DNA of 64,000 nt from Marthasterias glacialis (lineage: Eukaryota > Echinodermata > Asteroidea > Forcipulatida > Asteriidae), in NCBI GenBank assembly GCA_911728455.2, contig OU452223.1, forward strand, positions 11,864,174-11,928,173, written 5' to 3'. This document shows positions 51,201 to 63,739 of this stretch, piece by piece. Each line of letters opens with the position of its first letter. The first letter of the stretch is position 1. Both the position numbers and the translations under genes were made by a program. The notes under the pieces were generated by a model. The model did no database searches and was not told the DNA's origin. It saw nothing but the letters and a program-made list of their open reading frames with translations.

Positions 51201-53689
51201 TTGCTAGGAAGCCCCCGATTGCTTATTTGATGAGGGTAGTAGACCTACTCTTAAGCCCCTGGCATCGCACACAAATAAGCCACAGTCACAAAATTAACAT
51301 GAGTCGGGAGCCCATGAGTAGGGCTTTCCAACAGTAATAAACTTGTGTAAATCCATTGATTTTGTGATGTTGATATATACGTTGATATTTCATTTTTGTT
51401 TCTCAGACAGCTTTGTGGTCAAAAATGCTGTTGAACACTCGTTTGAAAACTTTCGGGGCATGTTTGTTTGGTGGTCATTTTTGGTCTAAGGGAACTTTTG
51501 CAAGGCCCCAAAAACTATATTTTCGGGTGCAGGACTATCTAAGGCAGACACAGGTACAAGTTGTGTTTCTGTGGCATACATAGTTCCGGAGTTATGGTCA
51601 AACATAGAGCATGTTTTTTCCTCAAACCATTTTTCGGCATAATATTCTTGTGCATGTTTGCTAGGAAGCCCCTGATTGCTTATTTGATGAGGGTAGTAGA
51701 CCTACTCTTAAGCCCCTGGCGTCGCACACAAATAAGCCACAGTCACAAAATTAACATGAGTCGGGAGCCCTTGAGTAGGGCTTTCCAACAGTAATAAACT
51801 TCTGTAAATCCAAAAATTTTGTGATGGTGATATATACGTTGATATTTCATTTTTGTTTCTCAGACGGCTTTGTGGTCAAAAATGCTGTTGAACACTTGTT
51901 TGAAAACATTCGGGGCATGTTTGCTTGCTGGTCACTTTTGGCTTAAAGGAACTTTTTCAAGGCCCCAAAAACTATATTTTCGAGTGCAGGACTATCTAAG
52001 GCAGACACAGGTACAAGTTGTGTTTCTGTGGCATACATAGTTCCGGAGTTATGGTCAAACATAGAGCATGATTTTTCTTCAAACCATTTTTCGGCATAAT
52101 ATTCTTGTGCATGTTTGCTAGGAAGCCCCTGATTGCTTATTTGATGAGGGTAGTAGACCTACTATTAAGCCCCTGGCGTCGCACACAAATAAGCCACAGT
52201 CACAAAATTAGCATGAGTCGGGAGCCCATGAGTAGGGCTTTCCAACAGTAATAAACTTGTGTAAATCCATTGATTTTGTGATGTTGATATATACGTTGAT
52301 ATTTCATTTTTGTTTCTCAGACGGCTTTGTGGTCAAAAATGCTGTTGAACACTCGTTTGAAAACATTCGGGCATGTTTGCTTGCTGGTCATTTTTGGTAT
52401 AAAGGAACTTTTGCAAGGCCCCAAATACTATATTTTCGGGTGCAGGACTATCTAAGACAGACACAGGTACAAGTTGTGTTTCAGTGGCATACATAGTTCC
52501 GGAGTTATGGTCAAACATAGAGCATGATTTTTCCTCAAACCATTTTTCGGCATAATATTCTTGTGCATGTTTGCTAGGAAGCCCCCGATTGCTTATTTGA
52601 TGAGGGTAGTAGACCTACTCTTAAGCCCCTGGCATCGCACACAAATAAGCTACAGTCACAAAATTAACATGAGTCGGGAGCCCTTGAGTAGGGCTTTCCA
52701 ACAGTAATAAACTTGTGTAAATCCAAAAATTTTGTGATGGTGATATATACGTTGATATTTCGTTTTTGTTTCTCAGACGGCTTTGTGGTCAAAAATGCTG
52801 TTGAACACTCGTTTGAAAACATTCGGGGCATGTTTGCTTGCTGGTCACTTTTGGTTTAAAGGAACTTTTTCAAGGCCCCAAAAACTATATTTTCGGGTGC
52901 AGGACTATCTAAGGCAGACACAGGTACAAGTTGTGTTTCTGTGGCATACATAGTTCCGGAGTTATGGTCAAACATAGAGCATGATTTTTCTTCAAACCAT
53001 TTTTCGGCATAATATTCTTGTGCATGTTTGCTAGGAAGCCCCTGATTGCTTATTTGATGAGGGTAGTAGACCTACTCTTAAGCCCCTGGCGTCGCACACA
53101 AATAAGCCACAGTCACAAAATTAGCATGAGTCGGGAGCCCATGAGTAGGGCTTTCCAACAGTAATAAACTTGTGTAAATCCATTGATATTGTGATGTTGA
53201 TATATACGTTGATATTTCATTTTTGTTTCTCAGACGGCTTTGTGGTCAAAAATGCTGTTGAACACTCGTTTGAAAACATTCGGGCATGTTTGCTTGCTGG
53301 TCATTTTTGGTATAAAGGAACTTTTGCAAGGCCCCAAATACTATATTTTCGGGTACAGGACTATCTAAGACAGACACAGGTACAAGTTGTGTTTCTGTGG
53401 CATACATAGTTCCGGAGTTATGGTCAAACATAGAGCATGATTTTTCCTCAAACCATTTTTCGGCATAATATTCTTGTGCATGTTTGCTAGGAAGCCCCCG
53501 ATTGCTTATTTGATGAAGGTAGTAGACCTACTCTTAAGGCCTTGGCATCGCACACAAATAAGCTACAGTCACAAAATTAACATGAGTCGGGAGCCCTTGA
53601 GTAGGGCTTTCCAACAGTAATAAACTTGTGTAAATCCAAAAATTTTGTGATGGTGATATATACGTTGATATTTCTTTGTTGTTTCTCAG
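48213..53689 (+). repeat. Array, monomers 105-116, dimer-like alternation
   Basis: Monomer starts are 48213, 48669, 49124, 49581, 50037, 50494, 50950, 51407, 51864, 52321, 52777 and 53234. The copies at 49581, 50494, 52321 and 53234 share a one-base deletion (ttcgggcatg for ttcggggcatg) and ccaaatactat. They recur at 913 bp within each pair, alternating with full-length types. The copy at 51407 (gtttgtttggtgg, gagcatgttttttcc) is the relative of copies at 55061 and 57345. Confidence 0.88.
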
Positions 53690-56600
53690 ACGGCTTTGTG
53701 GTCAAAAATGCTGTTGAACACTCGTTTGAAAACATTCGGGGCATGTTTGCTTGGTGGTCATTTTTGGTATAAAGGAACTTTTGCAAGGCCCCAAAAACTA
53801 TATTTTCGGGTGCAGGACTATCTAAGACAGACACAGGTACAAGTTGTGTTTCTGTGGCATACATAGTTCCGGAGTTATGGTCAAACATAGAGCATGATTT
53901 TTCTTCAAACCATTTTTCGGCATAATATTCTTGTGCATGTTTGCTAGGAAGCCCCTGATTGCTTATTTGATGAGGGTAGTAGACCTACTCTTAAGCCCCT
54001 GGCGTCGCACACAAATAAGCCACAGTCACAAAATTAGCATGAGTCGGGAGCCCATGAGTAGGGCTTTCCAACAGTAATAAACTTGTGTAAATCCATTGAT
54101 TTTGTGATGTTGATATATACGTTGATATTTCATTTTTGTTTCTCAACCGGCTTTGTGGTCAAAAATGCTGTTGAACACTCGTTTGAAAACATTCGGGCAT
54201 GTTTGCTTGCTGGTCATTTTTGGTATAAAGGAACTTTTGCAAGGCCCCAAATACTATATTTTTGGGTGCAGGACTATCTAAGACAGACACAGGTACAAGT
54301 TGTGTTTCTGTGGCATACATAGTTCCGGAGTTATGGTCAAACATAGAGCATGATTTTTCCTCAAACCATTTTTCGGCATATTATTCTTGTGCATGTTTGC
54401 TAGGAAGCCCCCGATTGCTTATTTGATGAGGATAGTAGACCTACTCTTAAGCCCCTGGCATCGCACACAAATAAGCTACAGTCACAAAATTAACATGAGT
54501 CGGGAGCCCTTTGAGTAGGGCTTTCCAACAGTAATAAACTTGTGTAAATCTAAATATTTTGTGATGGTGAGAAATACGTTGATATTTCGTTTTTGTTTCT
54601 CAGACGGCTTTGTGGTCAAAAATGCTGTTGAACACTCGTTTGAAAACATTCGGGGCATGTTTGCTTGGTGGTCATTTTTGGTATAAGGGAACTTTTGCAA
54701 GGCCCCAAAAACTATATTTTCGGGTGCAGGACTATCTAAGACAGACACAGGTACAAGTTGTGTTTCTGTGGCATACATAGTTCCGGAGTTATGGTCAAAC
54801 ATAGAGAATGATTTTTCCTCAAACCATTTTTCGGCATAATATTCTTGTGCATGTTTGCTAGGAAGCCCCCGATTGCTTATTTGATGAGGGTAGTAGACCT
54901 ACTCTTAAGCCCCTGGCATCGCACACAAATAAGCTACAGTCACAAAATTAACATGAGTCGGGAGCCCATGAGTAGGGCTTTCCAACAGTAATAAACTTGT
55001 GTAAATCCATTGATTTTGTGATGTTGATATATACGTTGATATTTCATTTTTGTTTCTCAGACAGCTTTGTGGTCAAAAATGCTGTTGAACACTCGTTTGA
55101 AAACTTTCGGGGCATGTTTGTTTGGTGGTCATTTTTGGTCTAAGGGAACTTTTGCAAGGCCCCAAAAACTATATTTTCGGGTGCAGGACTATCTAAGGCA
55201 GACACAGGTACAAGTTGTGTTTCTGTGGCATACATAGTTCCGGAGTTATGGTCAAACATAGAGCATGTTTTTTCCTCAAACCATTTTTCGGCATAATATT
55301 CTTGTGCATGTTTGGTAGGAAGCCCCTGATTGCTTATTTGATGAGGGTAGTAGACCTACTCTTAAGCCCCTGGCGTCGCACACAAATAAGCCACAGTCAC
55401 AAAATTAACATGAGTCGGGATCCCTTGAGTAGGGCTTTCCAACAGTAATAAACTTGTGTAAATCCAAATATTTTGTGATGTTGATATATACGTTGATATT
55501 TCATTTTTGTTTCTCAGACAGCTTTGTGGTCAAAATTGCTGTTGAACACTCGTTTGAAAACATTCGGGGCATGTTTGCTTGCTGGTCATTTTTGGTATAA
55601 AGGAACTTTTGCAAGGCCCCAAATACTATATTTTCGGGTGCAGGACTATCTAAGACAGACACAGGTACAAGTTGTGTTTCTGTGGCATACATAGTTCCGG
55701 AGTTATGGTCAAACATAGAGCATGATTTTTCCTCAAACCATTTTTCGGCATAATATTCTTGTGCATGTTTGCTAGGAAGCCCCCGATTGCTTATTTGATG
55801 AAGGTAGTAGACCTACTCTTAAGGCCTTGGCATCGCACACAAATAAGCTACAGTCACAAAATTAACATGAGTCGGGAGCCCTTGAGTAGGGCTTTCCAAC
55901 AGTAATAAACTTGTGTAAATCCAAAAATTTTGTGATGGTGATATATACGTTGATATTTCTTTGTTGTTTCTCAGACGGCTTTGTGGTCAAAAATGCTGTT
56001 GAACACTCGTTTGAAAACATTCGGGGCATGTTTGCTTGGTGGTCATTTTTGGTATAAAGGAACTTTTGCAAGGCCCCAAAATCTATATTTTCGGGTGCAG
56101 GACTATCTAAGACAGACACAGGTACAAGTTGTGTTTCTGTGGCATACATAGTTCCGGAGTTATGGTCAAACATAGAGCATGATTTTTCTTCAAACCATTT
56201 TTCGGCATAATATTCTTGTGCATGTTTGCTAGGAAGCCCCTGATTGCTTATTTGATGAGGGTAGTAGACCTACTCTTAAGCCCCTGGCGTCGCACACAAA
56301 TAAGCCACAGTCACAAAATTAGCATGAGTCGGGAGCCCATGAGTAGGGCTTTCCAACAGTAATAAACTTGTGTAAATCCATTGATTTTGTGATGTTGATA
56401 TATACGTTGATATTTCATTTTTGTTTCTCAACCGGCTTTGTGGTCAAAAATGCTGTTGAACACTCGTTTGAAAACATTCGGGCATGTTTGCTTGCTGGTC
56501 ATTTTTGGTATAAAGGAACTTTTGCAAGGCCCCAAATACTATATTTTTGGGTGCAGGACTATCTAAGACAGACACAGGTACAAGTTGTGTTTCTGTGGCA

Positions 56601-59171
56601 TACATAGTTCCGGAGTTATGGTCAAACATAGAGCATGATTTTTCCTCAAACCATTTTTCGGCATATTATTCTTGTGCATGTTTGCTAGGAAGCCCCCGAT
56701 TGCTTATTTGATGAGGGTAGTAGACCTACTCTTAAGCCCCTGGCATCGCACACAAATAAGCTACAGTCACAAAATTAACATGAGTCGGGAGCCCTTGAGT
56801 AGGGCTTTCCAACAGTAATAAACTTGTGTAAATCGAAATATTTTGTGATGGTGAGAAATACGTTGATATTTCGTTTTTGTTTCTCAGACGGCTTTGTGGT
56901 CAAAAATGCTGTTGAACACTCGTTTGAAAACATTCGGGGCATGTTTGCTTGGTGGTCATTTTTGGTATAAGGGAACTTTTGCAAGGCCCCAAAAACTATA
57001 TTTTCGGGTGCAGGACTATCTAAGACAGACACAGGTACAAGTTGTGTTTCTGTGGCATACATAGTTCCGGAGTTATGGTCAAACATAGAGAATGATTTTT
57101 CCTCAAACCATTTTTCGGCATAATATTCTTGTGCATGTTTGCTAGGAAGCCCCCGATTGCTTATTTGATGAGGGTAGTAGACCTACTCTTAAGCCCCTGG
57201 CATCGCACACAAATAAGCTACAGTCACAAAATTAACATGAGTCGGGAGCCCATGAGTAGGGCTTTCCAACAGTAATAAACTTGTGTAAATCCATTGATTT
57301 TGTGATGTTGATATATACGTTGATATTTCATTTTTGTTTCTCAGACAGCTTTGTGGTCAAAAATGCTGTTGAACACTCGTTTGAAAACTTTCGGGGCATG
57401 TTTGTTTGGTGGTCATTTTTGGTCTAAGGGAACTTTTGCAAGGCCCCAAAAACTATATTTTCGGGTGCAGGACTATCTAAGGCAGACACAGGTACAAGTT
57501 GTGTTTCTGTGGCATACATAGTTCCGGAGTTATGGTCAAACATAGAGCATGTTTTTTCCTCAAACCATTTTTCGGCATAATATTCTTGTGCATGTTTGGT
57601 AGGAAGCCCCTGATTGCTTATTTGATGAGGGTAGTAGACCTACTCTTAAGCCCCTGGCGTCGCACACAAATAAGCCACAGTCACAAAATTAACATGAGTC
57701 GGGAGCCCTTGAGTAGGGCTTTCCAACAGTAATAAACTTGTGTAAATCCAAATATTTTGTGATGTTGATATATACGTTGATATTTCATTTTTGTTTCTCA
57801 GACAGCTTTGTGGTCAAAATTGCTGTTGAACACTCGTTTGAAAACATTCGGGGCATGTTTGCTTGCTGGTCATTTTTGGTATAAAGGAACTTTTGCAAGG
57901 CCCCAAATACTATATTTTCGGGTGCAGGACTATCTAAGACAGACACAGGTACAAGTTGTGTTTCTGTGGCATACATAGTTCCGGAGTTATGGTCAAACAT
58001 AGAGCATGATTTTTCCTCAAACCATTTTTCGGCATAATATTCTTGTGCATGTTTGCTAGGAAGCCCCCGATTGCTTATTTGATGAAGGTAGTAGACCTAC
58101 TCTTAAGGCCTTGGCATCGCACACAAATAAGCTACAGTCACAAAATTAACATGAGTCGGGAGCCCTTGAGTAGGGCTTTCCAACAGTAATAAACTTGTGT
58201 AAATCCAAAAATTTTGTGATGGTGATATATACGTTGATATTTCTTTTTTGTTTCTCAGACGGCTTTGTGGTCAAAAATGCTGTTGAACACTCGTTTGAAA
58301 ACATTCGGGGCATGTTTGCTTGGTGGTCATTTTTGGTATAAAGGAACTTTTGCAAGGCCCCAAAAACTATATTTTCGGGTGCAGGACTATCTAAGACAGA
58401 CACAGGTACAAGTTGTGTTTCTGTGGCATACATAGTTCCGGAGTTATGGTCAAACATAGAGCATGATTTTTCTTCAAACCATTTTTCGGCATAATATTCT
58501 TGTGCATGTTTGCTAGGAAGCCCCTGATTGCTTATTTGATGAGGGTAGTAGACCTACTCTTAAGCCCCTGGCGTCGCACACAAATAAGCCACAGTCACAA
58601 AATTAGCATGAGTCGGGAGCCCATGAGTAGGGCTTTCCAACAGTAATAAACTTGTGTAAATCCATTGATTTTGTGATGTTGATATATACGTTGATATTTC
58701 ATTTTTGTTTCTCAACCGGCTTTGTGGTCAAAAATGCTGTTGAACACTCGTTTGAAAACATTCGGGCATGTTTGCTTGCTGGTCATTTTTGGTATAAAGG
58801 AACTTTTGCAAGGCCCCAAATACTATATTTTTGGGTGCAGGACTATCTAAGACAGACACAGGTACAAGTTGTGTTTCTGTGGCATACATAGTTCCGGAGT
58901 TATGGTCAAACATAGAGCATGATTTTTCCTCAAACCATTTTTCGGCATATTATTCTTGTGCATGTTTGCTAGGAAGCCCCCGATTGCTTATTTGATGAGG
59001 GTAGTAGACCTACTCTTAAGCCCCTGGCGTCGCACACAAATAAGCCACAGTCACAAAATTAACATGAGTCGGGAGCCCTTGAGTAGGGCTTTCCAACAGT
59101 AATAAACTTGTGTAAATCCAAATATTTTGTGATGTTGATATATACGTTGATATTTCATTTTTGTTTCTCAG
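53690..59171 (+). repeat. Five-monomer higher-order repeat, 2284-2285 bp, more than two copies
   Basis: Copy one holds monomers at 53690, 54147, 54604, 55061 and 55518. Copy two holds 55975, 56432, 56888, 57345 and 57802. Copy three starts 58259, 58716 and then breaks off. Position 1 carries tttctttgttgtttctcag (reverted in copy three). Position 2 has lost the acceptor AG (ctcaac) and has gcatattattc. Position 3 has gagaaatacg and tttcgttttt, position 4 gtttgtttggtgg, and position 5 aaattgctg. Only a few substitutions separate the copies, so this is one of the youngest expansions in the window. Confidence 0.93.
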
Positions 59172-62100
59172 ACAGCTTTGTGGTCAAAATTGCTGTTGAA
59201 CACTCGTTTGAAAACATTCGGGGCATGTTTGCTTGCTGGTCAGTTTTGGTATAAAGGAACTTTTGCAAGACCCCAAAAACTATATTTTCGGATGCAGGAC
59301 TATCTAAGGCAGACATAGGTACAAGTTGTGTTTCTGTGGCATACATAGTTCCGGAGTTATGGTCAAACATAGAGCATGATTTTTCCTCAAACCATTTTTC
59401 GGCATAATATTCTTGTGCATGTTTGCTAGGAAGCCCCCGATTGCTTATTTGATGAGGGTAGTAGACCTACTCTTAAGCCCCTGGCATTGCACACAAATAA
59501 GCTACAGTCACAAAATTAACATGAGTCGGGAGCCCTTGAGTAGGGCTTTCCAACAGTAATAAACTTGTGTAAATCCAAAAATTTTGTGATGGTGATAAAT
59601 ACGTTGATATTTTATTTTTGTTTCTCAGACGGCTTTGTGGTCAAAAATGCTGTTGAACACTCGTTTGAAAACATTCGGGGCATGTTTGCTTGCTGGTCAC
59701 TTTTGGTTTAAAGGAACTTTTTCAAGGCCCCAAAAACTATATTTTCGGGTGCAGGACTATCTAAGGCAGACCCAGGTACAAGTTGTGTTTCTGTGGCATA
59801 CATAGTTCCGGAGTTATGGTCAAACATAGAGCATGATTTTTCTTCAAACCATTTTTCGGCATAATATTCTTGTGCATGTTTGCTAGGAAGCCCCTGATTG
59901 CTTATTTGATGAGGGTAGTAGACCTACTCTTAAGCCCCTGGCGTCGCACACAAATAAGCCACAGTCACAAAATTAGCATGAGTCGGGAGCCCATGAGTAG
60001 GGCTTTCCAACAGTAATAAACTTGTGTAAATCCATTGATATTGTGATGTTGATATATACGTTGATATTTCATTTTTGTTTCTCAGACGGCTTTGTGGTCA
60101 AAAATGCTGTTGAACACTCGTTTGAAAACATTCGGGCATGTTTGCTTGCTGGTCATTTTTGATATAAAGGAACTTTTGCAAGGCCCCAAATACTATATTT
60201 TCGGGTGCAGGACTATCTAAGACAGACACAGGTACAAGTTGTGTTTCTGTGGCATACATAGTTCCGGAGTTATGGTCAAACATAGAGCATGATTTGTCCT
60301 CAAACCATTTTTCGGCATAATATTCTTGTGCATGTTTGCTAGGAAGCCCCTGATTGCTTATTTGATGAGGGTAGTAGACCTACTCTTAAGCCCCTGGCGT
60401 CGCACACAAATAGGCCACAGTCACAAAATTAGCATGAGTCGGGAGCCCATAAGTAGGGCTTTCCAACAGTAATAAACTTGTGTAAATCCATTGATTTCGT
60501 GATGTTGATATATACGTTGATATTTCATTTTTGTTTCTCAGACGGCTTTGTGGTCAAAAATGCTGTTGAACACTCGTTTGAAAACATTCGGGCATGTTTG
60601 CTTGCTGGTCATTTTTGGTATAAAGGAACTTTTGCAAGGCCCCAAATACTATATTTTTGGGTGCAGGACTATCTAAGACAGACACAGGTACAAGTTGTGT
60701 TTCTGTGGCATACATAGTTCCGGAGTTATGGTCAAACATAGAGCATGATTTTTCCTCAAACCATTTTTCGGCATAATATTCTTGTGCATGTTTGCTAGGA
60801 AGCCCCTGATTGCTTATTTGATGAGGGTAGTAGACCTACTCTTAAGCCCCTGGCGTCGCACACAAATAAGCCACAGTCACAAAATTAACATGAGTCGGGA
60901 GCCCATGAGTAGGGCTTTCCAACAGTAATAAACTTGTGTAAATCCATTGATTTTGTGATGTTGATATATACGTTGATATTTCATTTTTGTTTCTCAGACA
61001 GCTTTGTGGTCAAAAATGCTGTTGAACACTCGTTTGAAAACTTTCGGGGCATGTTTGCTTGGTGGTCATTTTTGGTCTAAGGGAACTTTTGCAAGGCCCC
61101 AAAAACTATATTTTCGGATGCAGGACTATCTAAGGCAGACACAGGTACAAGTTGTGTTTCTGTGGCATACATAGTTCCGGAGTTATGGTCAAACATAGAG
61201 CATGTTTTTTCCTCAAACCATTTTTCGGCATAATATTCTTGTGCATGTTTGGTAGGAAGCCCCTGATTGCTTATTTGATGAGGGTAGTAGACCTACTCTT
61301 AAGCCCCTGGCGTCGCACACAAATAAGCTACAGTCACAAAATTAACATGAGTCGGGAGCCCATGAGTAGGGCTTTTCAACAGTAATAAACTTGTGTAAAT
61401 CCATTGATTTTGTGATGGTGATATTCACGTTGATATTTCATTTTTGTTTCTCAGACAGCTTTGTGGTCAAAAATGCTGTTGAACACTCGTTTGAAAACTT
61501 TCGGGGCATGTTTGCTTGGTGGTCATTTTTGGTCTAAGGGAACTTTTGCAAGGCCCCAAAAACTATATTTTCGGATGCAGGACTATCTAAGGCAGACACA
61601 GGTACAAGTTGTGTTTCTGTGGCATACATAGTTCCGGAGTTATGGTCAAACATAGAGCATGTTTTTTCCTCAAACCATTTTTCGGCATAATATTCTTGTG
61701 CATGTTTGCTAGGAAGCCCCTGATTGCTTATTTGATGAGGGTAGTAGACCTACTCTTAAGCCCCTGGCGTCGCACACAAATAAGCTACAGTCACAAAATT
61801 AACATGAGTCGGGAGCCCATGAGTAGGGCTTTTCAACTGTAATTAACTTGTGTAAATCCATTGATTTTGTGATGGTGATATTCACGTTGATATTTCATTT
61901 TTGTTTCTCAGACAGCTTTGTGGTCAAAAATGCTGTTGAACACTCGTTTGAAAAGTTTCGGGGCATGTTTGCTTGGTGGTCATTTTTGGTCTAGGGGAAC
62001 TTTTGCAAGGCCCCAAAAACTATATTTTCGGATGCAGGACTATCTAAGGCAGACATAGGTACAAGTTGTGTTTCTGTGGCATACATAGTTCCAGAGTTAT

Positions 62101-63739
62101 GGTCAAACATAGAGCATGTTTTTTCCTCAAACCATTTTTCGGCATAATATTCTTGTGCATGTTTGCTAGGAAGCCCCTGATTGCTTATTTGATGAGGGTA
62201 GTAGACCTACTCTTAAGCCCCTGGCGTCGCACACAAATAAGCTACAGTCACAAAATTAGCATGAGTCGGGAGCCCATGAGTAGGGCTTTTCAACAGTAAT
62301 AAACTTGTGTAAATCCATTGATTTTGTGATGGTGATATATACGTTGATATTTCATTTTTGTTTCTCAGACAGCTTTGTGGTCAAAAATGCTGTTGAACAC
62401 TCGTTTGAAAACTTTCGGGGCATGTTTGCTTGGTGGTCATTTTTGGTATAAGGGAACTTTTGCAAGGCCCCAAAAACTATATTTTCGGATGCAGGACTAT
62501 TTAAGGCAGACATAGGTACAAGTTGTGTTTCTGTGGCATACATAGTTCCGGAGTTATGGTCAAACATAGAGCATGTTTTTTCCTCCAACCATTTTTCGTC
62601 ATAATATTTTTGTGCGTGGTTGTTAGGAAGTCCCTGATGGCTAATTTGATGAGGGTAGTAGACCTACTCTTAAGCCCCTGGCGTCGCACACAAATAAGCC
62701 ACAGTCACAAAATTAGCATGACTCGGGAGCCCTTGTGTAGGGCTTTCCAACAGTAATAAACTTGTGTAAATCCAAATATTTTGTGATGGTGAAAAATACG
62801 TTGATATTTCGTTTTTGTTTCTCAGAGAGCTTTGTGGTCAAAAATGCTGTAGAACACTCGTTTGAAAACATTCGGGGCATGTTTGCTTGCTGGTCATTTT
62901 TGGCATAAGGGAACTTTTGCAAGGCCCCAAAAACTATATTTGCGGGTGCAGGACTATCTAATGCAGACACAGGTACAAGTTGTGTTTCTGTGGCATACAT
63001 AGTTCCGGAGTTATGGTCAAACATAGAGCATGATTTTTCCTGAAACCATTTTTCGGCACAATATTCTTGTGCATGTTTGCTAGGAAGCCCCTGATTTCTT
63101 ATTTGATGAGGGTAGTAGACCTACTCTTAAGCTTCTGGCGTCGCACACAAATAAGCCACAGTCACAAAATTAACTTGAGTTCGCAGCCCTCGAGTAGGGC
63201 TTTCCAACAGTATTAAATTTGTGTAAATCCAAAAATTTTGTGATGGTGATATATACGTTGATATTTCATTTTTGTTTCTCAGACGGCTTTGTGGTCAAAA
63301 ATGCTGTTGAACACTCGTTTGAAAACATTCGGGGCATGTTTGCTTGGTGGTCACTTTTGGTTTAAAGGAACTTTTGCAAGGCCCCAAAAACTATATTTTC
63401 GGGTGCAGGACTATCTAAGGCAGACACAGGTACAAGTTGTGTTTCTGTGGCATACATAGTTCCGGAGTTATGGTCAAACATAGAGCATGATTTTTCCTCA
63501 AACCATTTTTCGGCATGATATTCTTGTGCATGTTTGCTAGGAAGCCCCTGATTGCTTATTTGATGAGGGTAGTAGACCTACTCTTAAGCCCCTGGCGTCG
63601 CACACAAATAAGCCACAGTCACAAAATTAGCATGAGTCGGGAGCCCATGAATAGGGCTTTCCAACAGTATTATATTTGTGTAAATCCAAACATTTTGTGA
63701 GGGTGATATATACGTTGATATTTCATTGTTGTTTCTCAG
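59172..63739 (+). repeat. Array, monomers 129-138
   Basis: Monomer starts are 59172, 59629, 60086, 60542, 60998, 61455, 61912, 62369, 62826 and 63283. Adjacent copies at 60086 and 60542 share the ttcgggcatg deletion. Those at 60998, 61455 and 61912 are near-identical, with gagcatgttttttcc, and the last two share gatattcacg and gcttttcaac. The copy at 62369 switches in its second half to a left-edge type. The copy at 62826 is of the tgtagaac subfamily. Confidence 0.87.
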
